From the NCBI GenBank assembly GCA_033439255.1, contig CM065885.1, positions 310,001 through 374,000 of the forward strand: a DNA stretch of 64,000 nucleotides. The letters run 5' to 3'. This DNA comes from Hericium rajendrae (taxonomy: Eukaryota; Basidiomycota; Agaricomycetes; Russulales; Hericiaceae). A program made the translations under genes and the position numbers. Within the stretch, counting starts at the first letter, position 1. Every line of letters begins with the position of its first letter. The notes beneath the pieces were generated by a model. The model was not told the DNA's origin. It searched no databases and saw only the letters and a program-made list of their open reading frames with translations. Shown here piece by piece: positions 54,819-64,000 of this stretch.

Positions 54819-54983
54819 TGGAGCAGGCCAAAGGGACACGAAACCCAGCAGCGCTGGTGATGGGATGATGATGATGTGCTACTACATGCTGCCTCTGATC
54901 TGCCTCTATGCTGACTAAGCTGCTGCCTCTAGCGGTGCAACCACGTGATCTCTCCCTCTCAGACCCCCTGATCTCCTACTCCA
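54819..54983 (-). repeat. 5' LTR of the Gypsy element
   Basis: 165 bp, one base different from 44857-45021. CCGC follows at 54984-54987. Confidence 0.9.
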
Positions 54984-55370
54984 CCGCTGCCATTGCACAT
55001 ACCACTCCTCATACTCTGCCTCCGGCGTAGCTCCCCAGTTACGCCCACATTCAGCTTGACCCGGCCCTGCATCCGCGCCGCACCATCCCTCCCCCCGGCA
55101 CCACCAAATTCATCCGGTCCATATCCTCGTCGCGCATGATCGTGCGATGTCCATGGCTGATGCGCCGCACATAGGCCAACACGGGCTCGGTCCAGCAGCG
55201 CGCGACCTGGACAGTCTTGCGGTACTCGGTCGCGTAGTCATCGGTGGGGTTTTGCGTGAGATGGGTGTCATGAGCGACGCCCAGGGCAGCATCATCGGCT
55301 ATAGCTATCGGTGGTGCCTTTACTATATGTTGTCCCTTTCACACGAGACGCGGATGCATCGCTGAGTGTG
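54984..55370 (-). other. Coding-like remnant next to the Gypsy insertion
   Basis: One minus-strand frame (about 55290-55060) reads DAALGVAHDTHLTQNPTDDY then ATEYRKTVQVARCW and VLAYVRRISHGHRTIMRDED before stops appear. It has normal protein composition and could be the end of a gene hit by the Gypsy element. I recognise no family. Confidence 0.25.
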
Positions 55371-55499
55371 TTGGTAAGTCATATCTTTTATCCAACATGT
55401 TTTTGTGCTTACACCCTCTCCCATGATACTGCTACCTCGCGAAGAGTTGCGTTCGTGCAGCTAACTTACATCTTCGGCCAAATTTTCAGAATCCAGAGG

Positions 55500-56099
55500 T
55501 TGCACCGACGGCCTTCCGGTTTCTAGCACAACGCCTCCAAAATGAGTGTCGGTCTGACACTCACGTCCCACTTGGCGGAAGGCGGGCGAAGCCCGCCGGA
55601 CACCTTCGCGTGTGCATGGTGCGTGTTCTAACGGCACCAGCAGTGGATTGTGCCTGCTGGTAAGTCAATTTGAGTTGTACTTATGCGACAAAACTTAAAA
55701 CTTACTTGACCTTCCGGAACACCGCTGTTTGCGCCCGAAATTTCCAGATTCATTGGCCTGTGCCGACCGGCCTACTGGCCCTTAGGACAAGTCCTACGGA
55801 GAGCACGTCAGCAGGGCTCCGCACTCGGCACCTTGTCATTTCTCGAGATAGGCGACGTCGAGCTTGGGGAGCTTGCTTGGCATGCTGGCCTTCTGGAGTC
55901 GCACAAGGCTGCGATACGCTCCTTGACGGCCAATACACCTTCGCTTCACGATTTGTGCAAGTTCCTTGGCCACAGAAATGAGTCGTCGGGTGCTGTTCCC
56001 CTGCCGAATCTATCTTCCCTGAAAGTAAGGAGACTTTCAAGAGAGACTTTAAAGTTCAGGCGGACAGAGCTCACAGAGGTTCTCCAGCTGCGCAAGTAG
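55500..56099 (+). other. Possible spliced gene remnant
   Basis: Exon-like pieces lie between good splice sites: acceptor TTTTCAG at about 55490, donor CTG|GTAAGT at about 55660, acceptor TTTCCAG at about 55748. The last piece is open to TAG at 56097 with ordinary composition (FLEIGDVELGELAWHAGLLE, LHDLCKFLGHRN). The pieces do not join cleanly in one frame, so I give only a weak call. Confidence 0.25.
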
Positions 56100-56437
56100 C
56101 ATGGAGTGATGCTGCAAAAGCTGATATTTGACAGCTGTGTTTCGTCTGCTGTTCCCAGCAATTGGGTTGACACTCTCAGAACCATCATTCCGGAAGTCGT
56201 CGTGCCGAATGAACAGTGCCACCTGTGTATATTAATGATTGGTCTCGGCTTGATTGAAGTCAGGATTATGATAGCATTTCGTTTTCTAAAGTGGCTCCTC
56301 TCTACCGTCTTCGTATACGAAGACAGAACCTGTAATTCAACTCAATACCAGAATATGCTGTGATGCCCGTTCCTGAAACCCATTACAACTGAGCAACTAT
56401 ACAAAATTTACAGTGTCATCCGAAGCCTCACATTTCT

Positions 56438-57684
56438 CTAAGGAAGTGCCGCATTTTGAGCCACCGCGTCATCGTCGCGACCATAAAGTTCAACCTGGCC
56501 GCTAATATCAGACACGACTCCAGCCTCGATGTCCTCAGAACCATCGATCTGACGTCCGTGAGAAAGCATCATTGTTTGCTGCTCGGCGAACCTCATCGCG
56601 TTGGAGTTGGCTAAAACAAACGACGGTCTTTGCCGTCTATCTGTCGAGTCTTGCACGGTCTCCAAGCCGTGGCCGAGACGAACACGGACGATGAGTAGCG
56701 TCGGCGCGATCACCTGGGGGTGAATGAACATGCTATCCTCGAGACGCAGCAAAGCTCTCACCATCATGAGGTTGGCTGCTTGAGAGGCGATTGCCTGTTG
56801 TGAAGCGTTGTTATAAGCGTACCTCACAGTTATAGCGGGTACGCACCGATTCGGTGTTGAAGTGTGTTGTGATAACCTGTAAAAGCAGCGCCACGAAAAC
56901 AGCGCACCAGATTCTGTGCTTCAAGCCCAATTGGAGTCAGCATATACCCTCTTTATTGTTAACTAGTTTAAAGCCTGAATATCACTTACATTATGGCTAT
57001 GATTCAACGGTACTTACTTACGACTGGCTGTCTTCCGCTCGAGACTGCCCTTTAAGTGTTGCCCTACACTCCAGATCCTGAGAACTGTTTTGCGTCGTAG
57101 ATCAGCGTGAGATTACTAGCACCAGTCAATCTACTGCGACGCACCGATAAGAAAGGTCCTGATAACGTTGGTCGAGAAGGATAGTGATGTCCCAGCTTCG
57201 CTAAAGTGGGAGGCTAGCTCTGCTCCGGCATCCTGTAGCTCGAGCCAAAGTGAATCACGGCCTTTGAGTGCCCCATACTACTGGCCATTGTAGTAGAGGC
57301 CTGCGATATTGCATGCTTTCCAAGTCCAAGTTATCAAGGGCTTCGATCAAGAAATTGGGAGTGTTCAGCATACCTAATGTGGCCACGAGAAGTACGGATG
57401 ATATAATTGATATCCATTTTCGAGTGCCCCATAGAATGCAGCGATATATCTGAGGAGTCTTGGTTAGATTTGACATGCGAAACATTTCGTACAACCCACT
57501 AATAATGCGTTGGCTATGGCACTGTATTAAAATAAGTCAAACCTTGATCAAATATTGTGAGGCCACTAGAGACGTACTACGTCACCACACCCACAGCGTT
57601 TTCTAATATGACAAACAAGTCTGCTGAGAGGGCTTCGTCGTTCCAGGCTTGGATATCTTCTGCCGTTGTTATCGTACAAGGCAT
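56438..57684 (-). CDS. Basidiomycete integral membrane protein, several exons, ends uncertain
   Basis: Traceable pieces on the minus strand: from Met 57684 TTAEDIQAWNDEALSADLFV and VVT, then YAIANALL joined across a GTGGGT intron to IYRCILWGTRKWISIISSVL (a transmembrane helix after the family motif YRC-x-x-x-WG). Then SLWLELQDAGAELASH with SFSTNVIRTFLI, and finally QQAIASQAANLMMVRALL with FIHPQVIAPTLLIVRVRLG and a polar tail to the stop at 56438. The YRC..WG motif, the S-N-x-I-x-T-x-L-I helix and the PxLIxVRVxLG end are typical of a large mushroom family of unknown-function multi-helix proteins. Middle exons (56830-57120) are not resolved. Confidence 0.45.
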
Positions 57685-58079
57685 GCCAACGTCTGCGCGT
57701 GCGGGGTGCACCGCCGCGCAATGCCTGCGCTGAAGGTCAGTATCTTATCTACTGCAAGATTCGCTGTATCGAATTCATACTTACCGGGCCTCTTAAGTGC
57801 AGACATTTTGAACCAAATTCTCAAACCTTTCGAGGCCCGCGCCAAGCGGCATGCGTGCTCGAACGTCAATTTATCGAAGTATGTATCTGCGAGCTTCCGT
57901 TGATGTGGCCAGGGCGGGAATGAGTCGCTGGGTGCAGTACAACGCGTGCTCTTTCCTTTTAGAAGGGGAAATGGGTGAATCGCTACTCATTTAGCCGAGT
58001 CAAATTGATCCTCACTTGGGCTTTCGAAATCCAGCTTTTGTCCACTAACATTCTGAGCCAGAGGCCCCCGCGGCGAGCG

Positions 58080-58900
58080 GAATACTCAAATCTTCGTGGT
58101 CGACATCAGCGCGCTTCCGCTGACGTCAACGGGCGAGCGCCCGCTGAGGTCGTCATCGTCAAGTTACGCGGGGTGGACGAGAACGCGGTATATGCCCGGC
58201 ATGGTCATTGCATCGGACACCGCACCTGAAGCCGTCGCAGCCTAGGTATCGGGCTTGCGCGACTGCCGAGAGGAACATCATCAACTTATCTCACGCGGGA
58301 CGGCACCATCGGGTCTTGGTCTGGCCCGCTGACTCTGCACTCTCCTGAGATGCTTGCATGATGGGCCAAGGGCGTCATCGTCAAGTTATATGGCGCAGGG
58401 AAAGGACGCCGGTGTTTCGCGCCATACTCGTTCAGACTGGCTGCTCGTGGACATCGCGCTTGCGTGGTCATTTACAGGCGTCATCGTCAAGTTACGGCGC
58501 ACGGGGAGCACGGAGTCCGCGTGGTCTTTGGTGGTCGTTTCTGCCATCTCCAGTTCTCCTGGGTAGATCCTCGAGGTTAGTAATTACCGTTCGAACACAG
58601 ACAGCTACTGACATGATCATAGTAGCGAGCCGTGTCCAACATCGAACTGGCGAACTTCGTTTTTCTCTCCGCCGCTACCGTCCTCGCCAACTTCTTGCCA
58701 TCCCGACAAGACGACAAGGGTATCATCGTCAAGTACGTGGCGTAGGCGCATCTGCGAATGAGATATCGCATGCGCACGGCTCGACATTGCGGTCATGCGA
58801 TAGCTCCGGAAGTCATTGTCAAGTTCGACGAGGTGGCGATCTTGCGTCGTCGGACACCGGGGCGTCGCTCGAGGGTGCGACACGGCATTCTTTTGGGTTG
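58080..58900 (+). repeat. Dispersed repeat with a conserved GTCATCGTCAAGTTACG core
   Basis: The core occurs five times: about 58152, 58372, 58478, 58720 and 58811, with one to four changes each. Spacings are close to one or two times 110 bp. Between cores there is partial similarity (ACGGAG, GTGGTC, GCGCAT pieces). In one plus frame the core reads VIVKL. I cannot tell whether it is a decayed protein repeat or a minisatellite. Confidence 0.45.
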
Positions 58901-59355
58901 GGCTGGATGCACTGTGAATAGTGAGTTTTGCGAGCTTCGTCTGGCGTGGGGTGACATAACTTACGTGTGTCCATACCGCAGCTACCTTCCTCGCCGTAAT
59001 GATCCTGGAGACGGTTTCGACATCGATCTTCAGGCGCAAACTCGCCTTCCTGATCATCTCGCGCGGCTCCCTTGTGCCGTTCGCCGGCGCTGTCCTTGCT
59101 CACGAACTTTGCACTCTCTGTCTTCGGCAACTTAGGGCTGACTCCAACTGTAGAGGTTACTTAAGTTACTATACCACCACTAATAGTGGTAAAGCATAGT
59201 GTCTTTATCCAGTGGGTAGTATCTTGCCCATTAAAAGTGTACAATAGTAACTTTAACAATAGTAGTATCAAAGTAACTATAGTAACTTTGTTCTATTATA
59301 AAGTAACTAAAGTAACTTTATCAATAAATAAATAAAAATAATACTGGCCATAGCA

Positions 59356-59423
59356 GGAATTGAACCTATGACCTAATGAAAATATTTTCGAATTTCATGT
59401 CATCAACCACTACACCACAAAGG
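59356..59423 (-). repeat. tRNA-like module 1 inside the MITE
   Basis: On the minus strand GTGGTGTAGTGGTTGATGAC resembles a tRNA D-arm/A box and GGTTCAATTCC (59366-59356) is a B box. An inverted ATGAAA..TTTTCAT lies where the anticodon arm would be. Acceptor pairing is absent. Confidence 0.45.
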
Positions 59424-59457
59424 AATTAACATTGTTTCAACAAAACCTTATTTGATG

Positions 59458-59560
59458 TCATTTGGTTGAGGTTGGGATGGGTTGAGTTAGAGTTGAGGTT
59501 GGGCTGGGTTGGGTTGATTGAGGTTGGTGGTTGGGTTGGGGTTGGTAGGTTGGCAGGGAA
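59458..59560 (+). repeat. GGTTGGGTTGAGGTTG simple repeat
   Basis: About 100 bases of GGTTG/GGGTTGA units in the middle of the MITE, between the two tRNA-like modules. Confidence 0.7.
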
Positions 59561-59643
59561 CGTGTTTTTCTGTCTTGAAACTAATAAAAAGTTATATTAG
59601 ATTAGATATAAAGGTAACTAAATTTATAAAAACAACATGGCCA

Positions 59644-59693
59644 TTTAGTGTAATGGCTAAAGTTACCTTAACATAAGGTTCAAGGTTCAATCC
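59644..59693 (+). repeat. tRNA-like module 2 inside the MITE
   Basis: On the plus strand TTTAGTGTAATGGCTAAAG resembles a D-arm/A box. ACCTT..AAGGT can form a short anticodon-like stem. CAAGGTTCAATCCTTG gives a T-arm with a 5-bp stem and B-box core GGTTCAATCC. It points away from module 1. Confidence 0.45.
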
Positions 59694-59831
59694 TTGTTAC
59701 ACCCAATTTCCGAAATTTTTAATTTTAGGCTTACTAAGAAAGTTACTTTCAACCTACTTTTCTAATAAAGTTACTACCCACTGGATAAAGACACTATCTC
59801 TCTACCACTATAGTGGCAAGATAGTAACTTA

Positions 59832-61536
59832 TGGGACCACTGCGGCTCCCTGACTCCGCTTTTCCCGTATTTTGCTGTTCTCGCCGTAGCTGGGTCTCAC
59901 GGATCGCTCGTTGGCTAGAAGTCTGTCTTGTCGATGCAGTCTTGACATTGTCGCTGGGTTGCATGGCCCATCTCCCGCGACATCGCCTTGCGCCGTTCAC
60001 CGCGGTGACGTTTTCAACGCGTTTTCGCCGACTTTGCATTGAATCCGCATTTTCGGCATTTCCAGCGACTCGCTCGACACCTTCCATATCGCCTCGATGC
60101 TGCAGATAACAGCTATCTTGTGTCTGCACCATACGGGTTCTGCGCAGTCAATGGCGCTGAGCTTGAGGATTTCGATTTGGGTGGAAAAGAGCCGGAAGAC
60201 CTTAAAAAAAAACAGCCGATCTGGCTATGCGAGAACTGAACGGCTCACAAGCGACTTACGCGGACATATTACAGCCTCGCGCAGACCCGCAAGACCCACA
60301 CCATTCAAAGTCACGCATCCCAACCCCTGATGGATCACGCTCGAAGCATTCATGGAGATGTCCGTGATGCTGTGGCCTATGCCAAGTTTAGCAGCGCAGG
60401 TTTCCCACCGTATGCGCTATGACCATCACCGTTGAGGGGAGAATTCTACCATAAATGTTTGATGTCGTGGTCGCTGGACGCGTGAAGACAATCACTTCAT
60501 TCTTGCAGTTGGCCTCGTACTTGACCCTTCACCGTCATAGAGTACTGGTCTTCATGATTTTGACTAGCACAAGGCTGTTCTCGGTCACCTTGGGGCCGAC
60601 CTCGCCTCATTCACTTGGGGCGTTTTGATCGCGGCGTTCATCATCTGATCTGTATTAGTCCTCTTCGTGGAATAAACAAGCAAGGTATTCACGCGACATA
60701 CAGGCCCTCGCATGATGCTCATCTCGACCTCAATGGGCATCGGGCTATCCCTTGAACCCCACGGCTTCAACATTTCGAAACTTCTTTATTTTAAGGTATG
60801 CTGGCGTCCAGGCAGGCTTCACGTTGTGATAACATCTGCTGGTCAGCCCTGTTCTCCCCATTACAGACCAATAAGCCATCAAGACACCCGCCAATAAGCA
60901 AACGACGTTCACCTTGCTGCATACTGTGCACGGTCTTCAGCATGCAGGACCTTGTCTCTCCTATCTCCCAGGTAGGTCTAAACCCCACCCCCCTTTCCTC
61001 TCACAAGACGGCTTTATTCATCCGCGCGCCGACTTCAAGACGGCGTATGGCAAGTGCAGCACCTCGAGCACACGTCACGACGTCCCTGCCACCCAACGGG
61101 CAGCAGGTAATGCGTGCGTCGACCTGCCAAAAGGCAGGTCATAGCCGCTCCAGCGAGGCTCGCCAGAGGGGAAGGGCATGGGGGGAGACGGGGTCCTCTA
61201 AGGGCAGCGAGCGGGAGCGACACCTTCTGTGAAAATAAGTGCCGCCTATCTTTTCGTGGTCCTTCAATCCTGATAACCCGTATGTGTACCTTTATGCCTA
61301 CTACTACTCTGTGCTTGTCGCGATTCTTGTTCGGTTCGATGCATGCTATCGCACCGACTACCACCTTGCGTTGACGGACGGTCACGGTGACAGGCGTTGA
61401 GGATCGCCATTTCCCACGGGGCCCATAGGCCCAGCCACTCCTTCCCCGGCGCCCCCGAGCTGACCGCGATCGATTGTATGTTCTCGTAGTGTTCTCGTAG
61501 GTCCCTTGTCTTCGCAAATCTCTTGTGGAATATCCT
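59832..61536. other. Mostly unassigned region
   Basis: Short open frames have no motif I can name. Splice-like sites occur (for example GGTATGC at about 60794), but no consistent gene emerges. Confidence 0.35.
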
Positions 61537-61758
61537 TAATATTACAATCCAATGTAACGTTCATTAATTTCATACAAAAAAAAATGCAGTGTCCCTTGCA
61601 ATCCATCCCACAATGCCCCAATGTAGACTACCACCCATAGATCATGTAAAAAATTCTTTCGTCCACCCTGATATGCCAATCACACTGCTCAGACTAGCTG
61701 TTTATGAAGGGATAGGCATGGTCACTCACAGATGTCCCTCGAAGATCAAAAGCCTCAC

Positions 61759-62220
61759 CTGCAATGCATGCTCGTAAGCATCTCCACCCCGTTGCAGTAG
61801 CTCGAGCTCTTGATGGAGCCCAGCGATGAGCTGTTTCTGCCTGTGCAGAAAAGCGCTCTCGTTCGCCATGATGCCCAGTGCTCGCATATCCCGCAAGAAG
61901 ATGTGGGTGTTGTGGAGAGTAGTCATCACCAGTAGCGTGAGCTCACGACGATACGCAAGATACCATTCATTCGGACACTTGGACTGCAGCCATGACATTC
62001 TGGCTCGCAGCGCTGTCCGACGACTACATTCGAGCTCCTGCATGACCGCCGAAACCAGTGGATCTGGGCCCATCCATGAAGGTTCCGCTATGGAAACTTT
62101 GGCCAAGCTGGACAAATCGGCCCCATTAGTAACTGCTAACTCGTGTCGCCTCCTGGGAAGTCTGACTTACTAGTCGATAAGAAAGGCGTCCGCACTGTCC
62201 TGACTCGACAAATTTTCCAT
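61759..62220 (-). CDS. Unknown helical protein, two exons visible
   Basis: Exon 1 runs from ATG 62220 to 62171 (ENLSSQDSADAFLIDY). A 63-bp intron with donor GTAAGT, branch TACTAAT and acceptor TCCAG leads to exon 2, 62107-61759 (LAKVSIAEPSWMGPDPLVSA, then VMQELECSRRTALRARMSWL, then ALGIMANESAFLHRQKQLIA and LHQELELLQRGGDAYEHALQ), which ends at donor GTGAGG. A third exon after an acceptor near 61664, ending at a stop near 61542, is possible. The sequence is alpha-helical, with a heptad-like run near the end suggesting a coiled coil. I do not recognise the family. It is flanked by repeats. Confidence 0.45.
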
Positions 62221-62552
62221 GTTTAGTTCTTACGAGGGTCAGCTGGGTATTGCTATTGAAGAATGGATGTCTTACTTACCTTGTCCCTAGCCTGTAGCCC
62301 GACACGTGGTTGTGCAGTACGCGCTGGAGGAATATGGTATCGAAGAAAATGACGCGCGATGTGGTGACATAAGCAAATCATTGTCAGCACCTTGGAACCA
62401 ATCTTGCACATCCGCACCGAGGCGTTTCTCGCGCTAGCATCAGTCCCATGTGGAATTCAGGTCAAGCTCAGAATAAGTAACACATAAGTGTGTTTTTTGG
62501 CGTGATACATGCAAGATCAACGGTATTTTAAAGTGACATCCTTATGTTGTCT

Positions 62553-62903
62553 TTACGGGTCAATATCAGTCACGATCCACCCCTCATCGTCAACCATGGC
62601 CATAGGCAAGCCATCATGTTCTAGCCAAGAACCCTCTCTCTCTCGAAATCCATCGCGCAACCTGTCGAGCCGGTCAATTTCTATCCCCAGATTCTTGCAA
62701 TGCAAAGTGCCTTCAAGATAATTGCCCCTGAGGCTGACAATGTGGACGCGCTGGACTAGGGAGCCGGAGGCTCCCTGCATGCAGAGGTTTGGAGGATGCC
62801 GAGGCTTAGTCAGCATGTCCATAGCTAGTCTCACCTCATGTAGAGTAGCCTTGTCTGCACTATCATCACCTTGGGCATAGCTCTCGCCCTTAGGCCACTC
62901 CAT
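62553..62903 (-). CDS. Unknown ORF or first exon, 116 aa
   Basis: The open frame from ATG 62903 has normal composition (EVRLAMDMLTKPRHPPNLCM, GSLVQRVHIVSLRGNYLEGT, LGIEIDRLDRLRDGFRERE) and ends with a GTAAAG donor-like site near 62550, so it may be a first exon. It overlaps the end of the presumed LTR of the retroelement at the right edge: the ATG lies exactly at that border, which makes the start suspicious. Function unknown. Confidence 0.35.
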   Translation of the reverse strand: MEWPKGESYAQGDDSADKATLHEVRLAMDMLTKPRHPPNLCMQGASGSLVQRVHIVSLRGNYLEGTLHCKNLGIEIDRLDRLRDGFREREGSWLEHDGLPMAMVDDEGWIVTDIDP

Positions 62904-62932
62904 CTTGGTGATGAGAGTGTGATTCGACCCAC
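62897..62932 (+). mobile_element. LTR end and primer site of a second Gypsy-like element
   Basis: CTCCA (62898-62902), then TCT, then TGGTGATGAGAG and ATTCGACCCAC. The order and most bases match the 5' LTR/primer-site junction of the Gypsy element above (CTCCA, TCG, TGGTGATGAGAG, ATTCGACCCAC), but on the plus strand. It indicates a related retrotransposon that continues beyond 64000. The left end of its LTR is not identified. Confidence 0.5.
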
Positions 62933-63200
62933 ATCAGCTTTGGGTTGAGTCACTTCGGTCTTTTCTGGCTTTTTTTCTGCTTTTTCGCGTCATTTTCGCT
63001 GTCTCTCTCGCGCGCCTCGTGTTCCGTTCTCGCGCCCCGTGTTGCGCACGTTTTTCGTCTCCTCACGCGCTCAAGTCTCCCCCGTGTCTCGCGTCTTCTC
63101 GTGTTAACCTCAAGTGCTCCCCGCGCTCGTATTTCGACGCTCGCGTATCGTTTTCGTGCACTCGAACCCGCGTTCAACAACGTCTGCGTGATTACCCGAT

Positions 63201-63962
63201 ATGGGCAAGAGACGCTCAGCCGCGCGCCGAGCTGCAGCAACAGCAGCAATAGCACCAGCACCAGCTGCTACCACGAGCCCAGTACGTCCGCTCGACACAC
63301 GCACCACCCCAGTCGACACGACACCCGCATCCGACGCTGAGGAACTCCTCGCGAACCGCCCACCGCAACCGCGCGTTAGCCACGAGGCAGACGCGATTCG
63401 CGCGCCTCGTGCAGCATCCCCCGCGCAGCCCACCCACGACACCTCGCTCGGTCTCGAGCCAGCAACCAGCCACGCACACCCAGCCACGCCCGTTGCCATA
63501 GCAACGCCACAAACGCACGCAGCCCATGCGTGTTCCGAGCCCCGCGAGCCCGCACCCACGGTGAACACCCGCACCGTACCACGCACCCCCAACCCCGCGT
63601 TCTCCGCCCCAGGTATCACAGCAGGAGCAGCCGCGGGTCTCGCGACCGTTATCGCGTGCATCGGTCCGCCGGACTTGTACATTACCAGTCCCTCGCAGAA
63701 TTTCGGGCTCACGAGCACCTGCGACGACCGCGACCGTTCGGCGCCCGCGCGATGGGCCACGTCGCTCGACGAAATCGACGACGAGCTCCTCGCGCAGATC
63801 GTGGAGCATGCCCGGAAGCTCGAGCGATGCAAGAGCCACCACGCAGCGTCGCACGACGTTCAGTCGACGAGCACGCCCCCGCACCTGGCCAATTCGATCC
63901 ACGAGATCGATGAGGCTCTAGTCGAAGAAATCCGCGAGGAAGGCCGGAAGGAAGCGAGGTGA
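63201..63962 (+). CDS. Gag-like or unknown protein at the start of the second Gypsy-like element, 253 aa
   Basis: The ATG at 63201 follows a 300-bp CT-rich leader after the primer site, the normal place for gag. The N-terminus is basic (GKRRSAARRAAATAA), then Ala/Pro/Thr-rich and disordered. The C-terminal part has an internal duplication, ATSLDEIDDELLAQIVE and ANSIHEIDEALVEEIRE, each followed by a basic helix. The frame stops at 63960-63962 with repetitive GAGG/GAAG sequence after it. No capsid or zinc-knuckle motif is seen inside the window, so this is either a truncated gag N-terminus or a different leader protein. Gag is an inference from context. Confidence 0.45.
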   Translation: MGKRRSAARRAAATAAIAPAPAATTSPVRPLDTRTTPVDTTPASDAEELLANRPPQPRVSHEADAIRAPRAASPAQPTHDTSLGLEPATSHAHPATPVAIATPQTHAAHACSEPREPAPTVNTRTVPRTPNPAFSAPGITAGAAAGLATVIACIGPPDLYITSPSQNFGLTSTCDDRDRSAPARWATSLDEIDDELLAQIVEHARKLERCKSHHAASHDVQSTSTPPHLANSIHEIDEALVEEIREEGRKEAR

Positions 63963-64000
63963 GAAGCGAGGAAGGAAGAGAGGGTGGAAGTGCAGCAGCG

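Larger units (their letters stand above)
44857..54983 (-). mobile_element. Ty3/Gypsy LTR retrotransposon, complete but inactive, split by element IV
   Basis: The element is bounded by 165-bp LTRs, with CCGC duplicated outside (44853-44856 and 54984-54987). On the minus strand the order is 5' LTR, primer site, gag, protease, reverse transcriptase, RNase H, integrase, polypurine tract, 3' LTR. RT before integrase defines Ty3/Gypsy; the aligned peptides resemble the Tf-like elements common in mushrooms. Without element IV it is about 7.4 kb. Damage seen: TGA in gag, protease and pol in different frames, a 2.7-kb insertion before RT, and TGA between RT and RNase H. The LTRs differ at one site, so the insertion is recent. 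Confidence 0.9.
59164..59829. mobile_element. 666-bp MITE with TA target duplication
   Basis: Terminal inverted repeats of about 57 bp start AGTTACTAT at 59164 and end ATAGTAACT at 59829. Both contain the ATAGTGTCTTTATCC and CAGTGGGTAGTA blocks and an inner palindrome around CCACTATAGTGG. TA flanks both ends (59162-59163 and 59830-59831), as in Tc1/mariner-type elements. Subterminal AGTAACTT motifs repeat on the left. No protein is encoded. Confidence 0.8.

Noticed and set aside
59458-59560. Telomeric repeat
   Set aside because: GGTTG/GGGTTGA units are irregular, short and inside a MITE; they are not the fungal TTAGGG repeat.

Overview
The window looks like nuclear DNA of a basidiomycete, most probably an Agaricomycete. 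The reconstructable genes have many ~50-60 nt introns (GTRNGT donor, CTAAT-like branch point, YAG acceptor). The recognisable families are typical of that group: a fungal alpha-kinase, a DUF6534-type seven-helix membrane protein, a second mushroom-type membrane protein, a DUF6570-bearing Helitron, a DUF659-type hAT transposon and a Ty3/Gypsy element. There is no bacterial operon structure and no CRISPR array. Most of the sequence is repeat-derived and several host genes are broken.

Layout. 1-7.2 kb: the end of one hAT copy, an inverted segment holding a decayed Helitron and a broken alpha-kinase gene, then a nearly intact 4.0-kb hAT element. 7.2-31 kb: a gene-poor repeat sea with three copies (I, II, III) of a 2.7-3.0 kb apparently non-coding transposable element that I do not recognise. 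Copy III sits inside a miniature LTR element (TRIM). The same stretch holds one unknown ORF with an in-frame stop, an LTR-like promoter, minisatellites and foldback sequences. 31.1-39.0 kb: a head-to-tail array of four copies of an unrecognised multi-exon gene; the outer copies (A, D) are intact and the inner ones (B, C) are broken. 40.1-42.3 kb: a DUF6534-family membrane protein gene. 43.2-44.6 kb: a Pol III-type tRNA-like repeat and an acidic protein gene. 44.9-55.0 kb: a complete but dead Ty3/Gypsy element on the minus strand, split in its pol gene by copy IV of the unknown element. 55-64 kb: remnants, a membrane protein gene, a short dispersed repeat, a 666-bp MITE with two internal tRNA-like modules, two unknown genes, and the start of a second Gypsy-like element running off the right edge.

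The most interesting system is the four-copy element family (9211-11874, 18086-21061, 22465-25460, 48217-50942). The copies share C(A/T)GA-type terminal inverted repeats and an AT dinucleotide target duplication; for copy IV, removing it with one AT restores the Gypsy reading frame. They also share two divergent transcription starts with splice donors, tiny exon-like boxes around a TTTCGC core, a GC-rich degenerate core, and a hairpin held 43-45 nt from one donor whose stem changes by compensating base pairs between copies. A second notable structural result is that the two halves of the hAT target duplication lie 7 kb apart in inverted orientation. That is evidence for an inversion by recombination between two hAT copies.

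Limits: all exon structures are hand-reconstructed from splice consensus and family resemblance. No database search, alignment program or transcript data was available.
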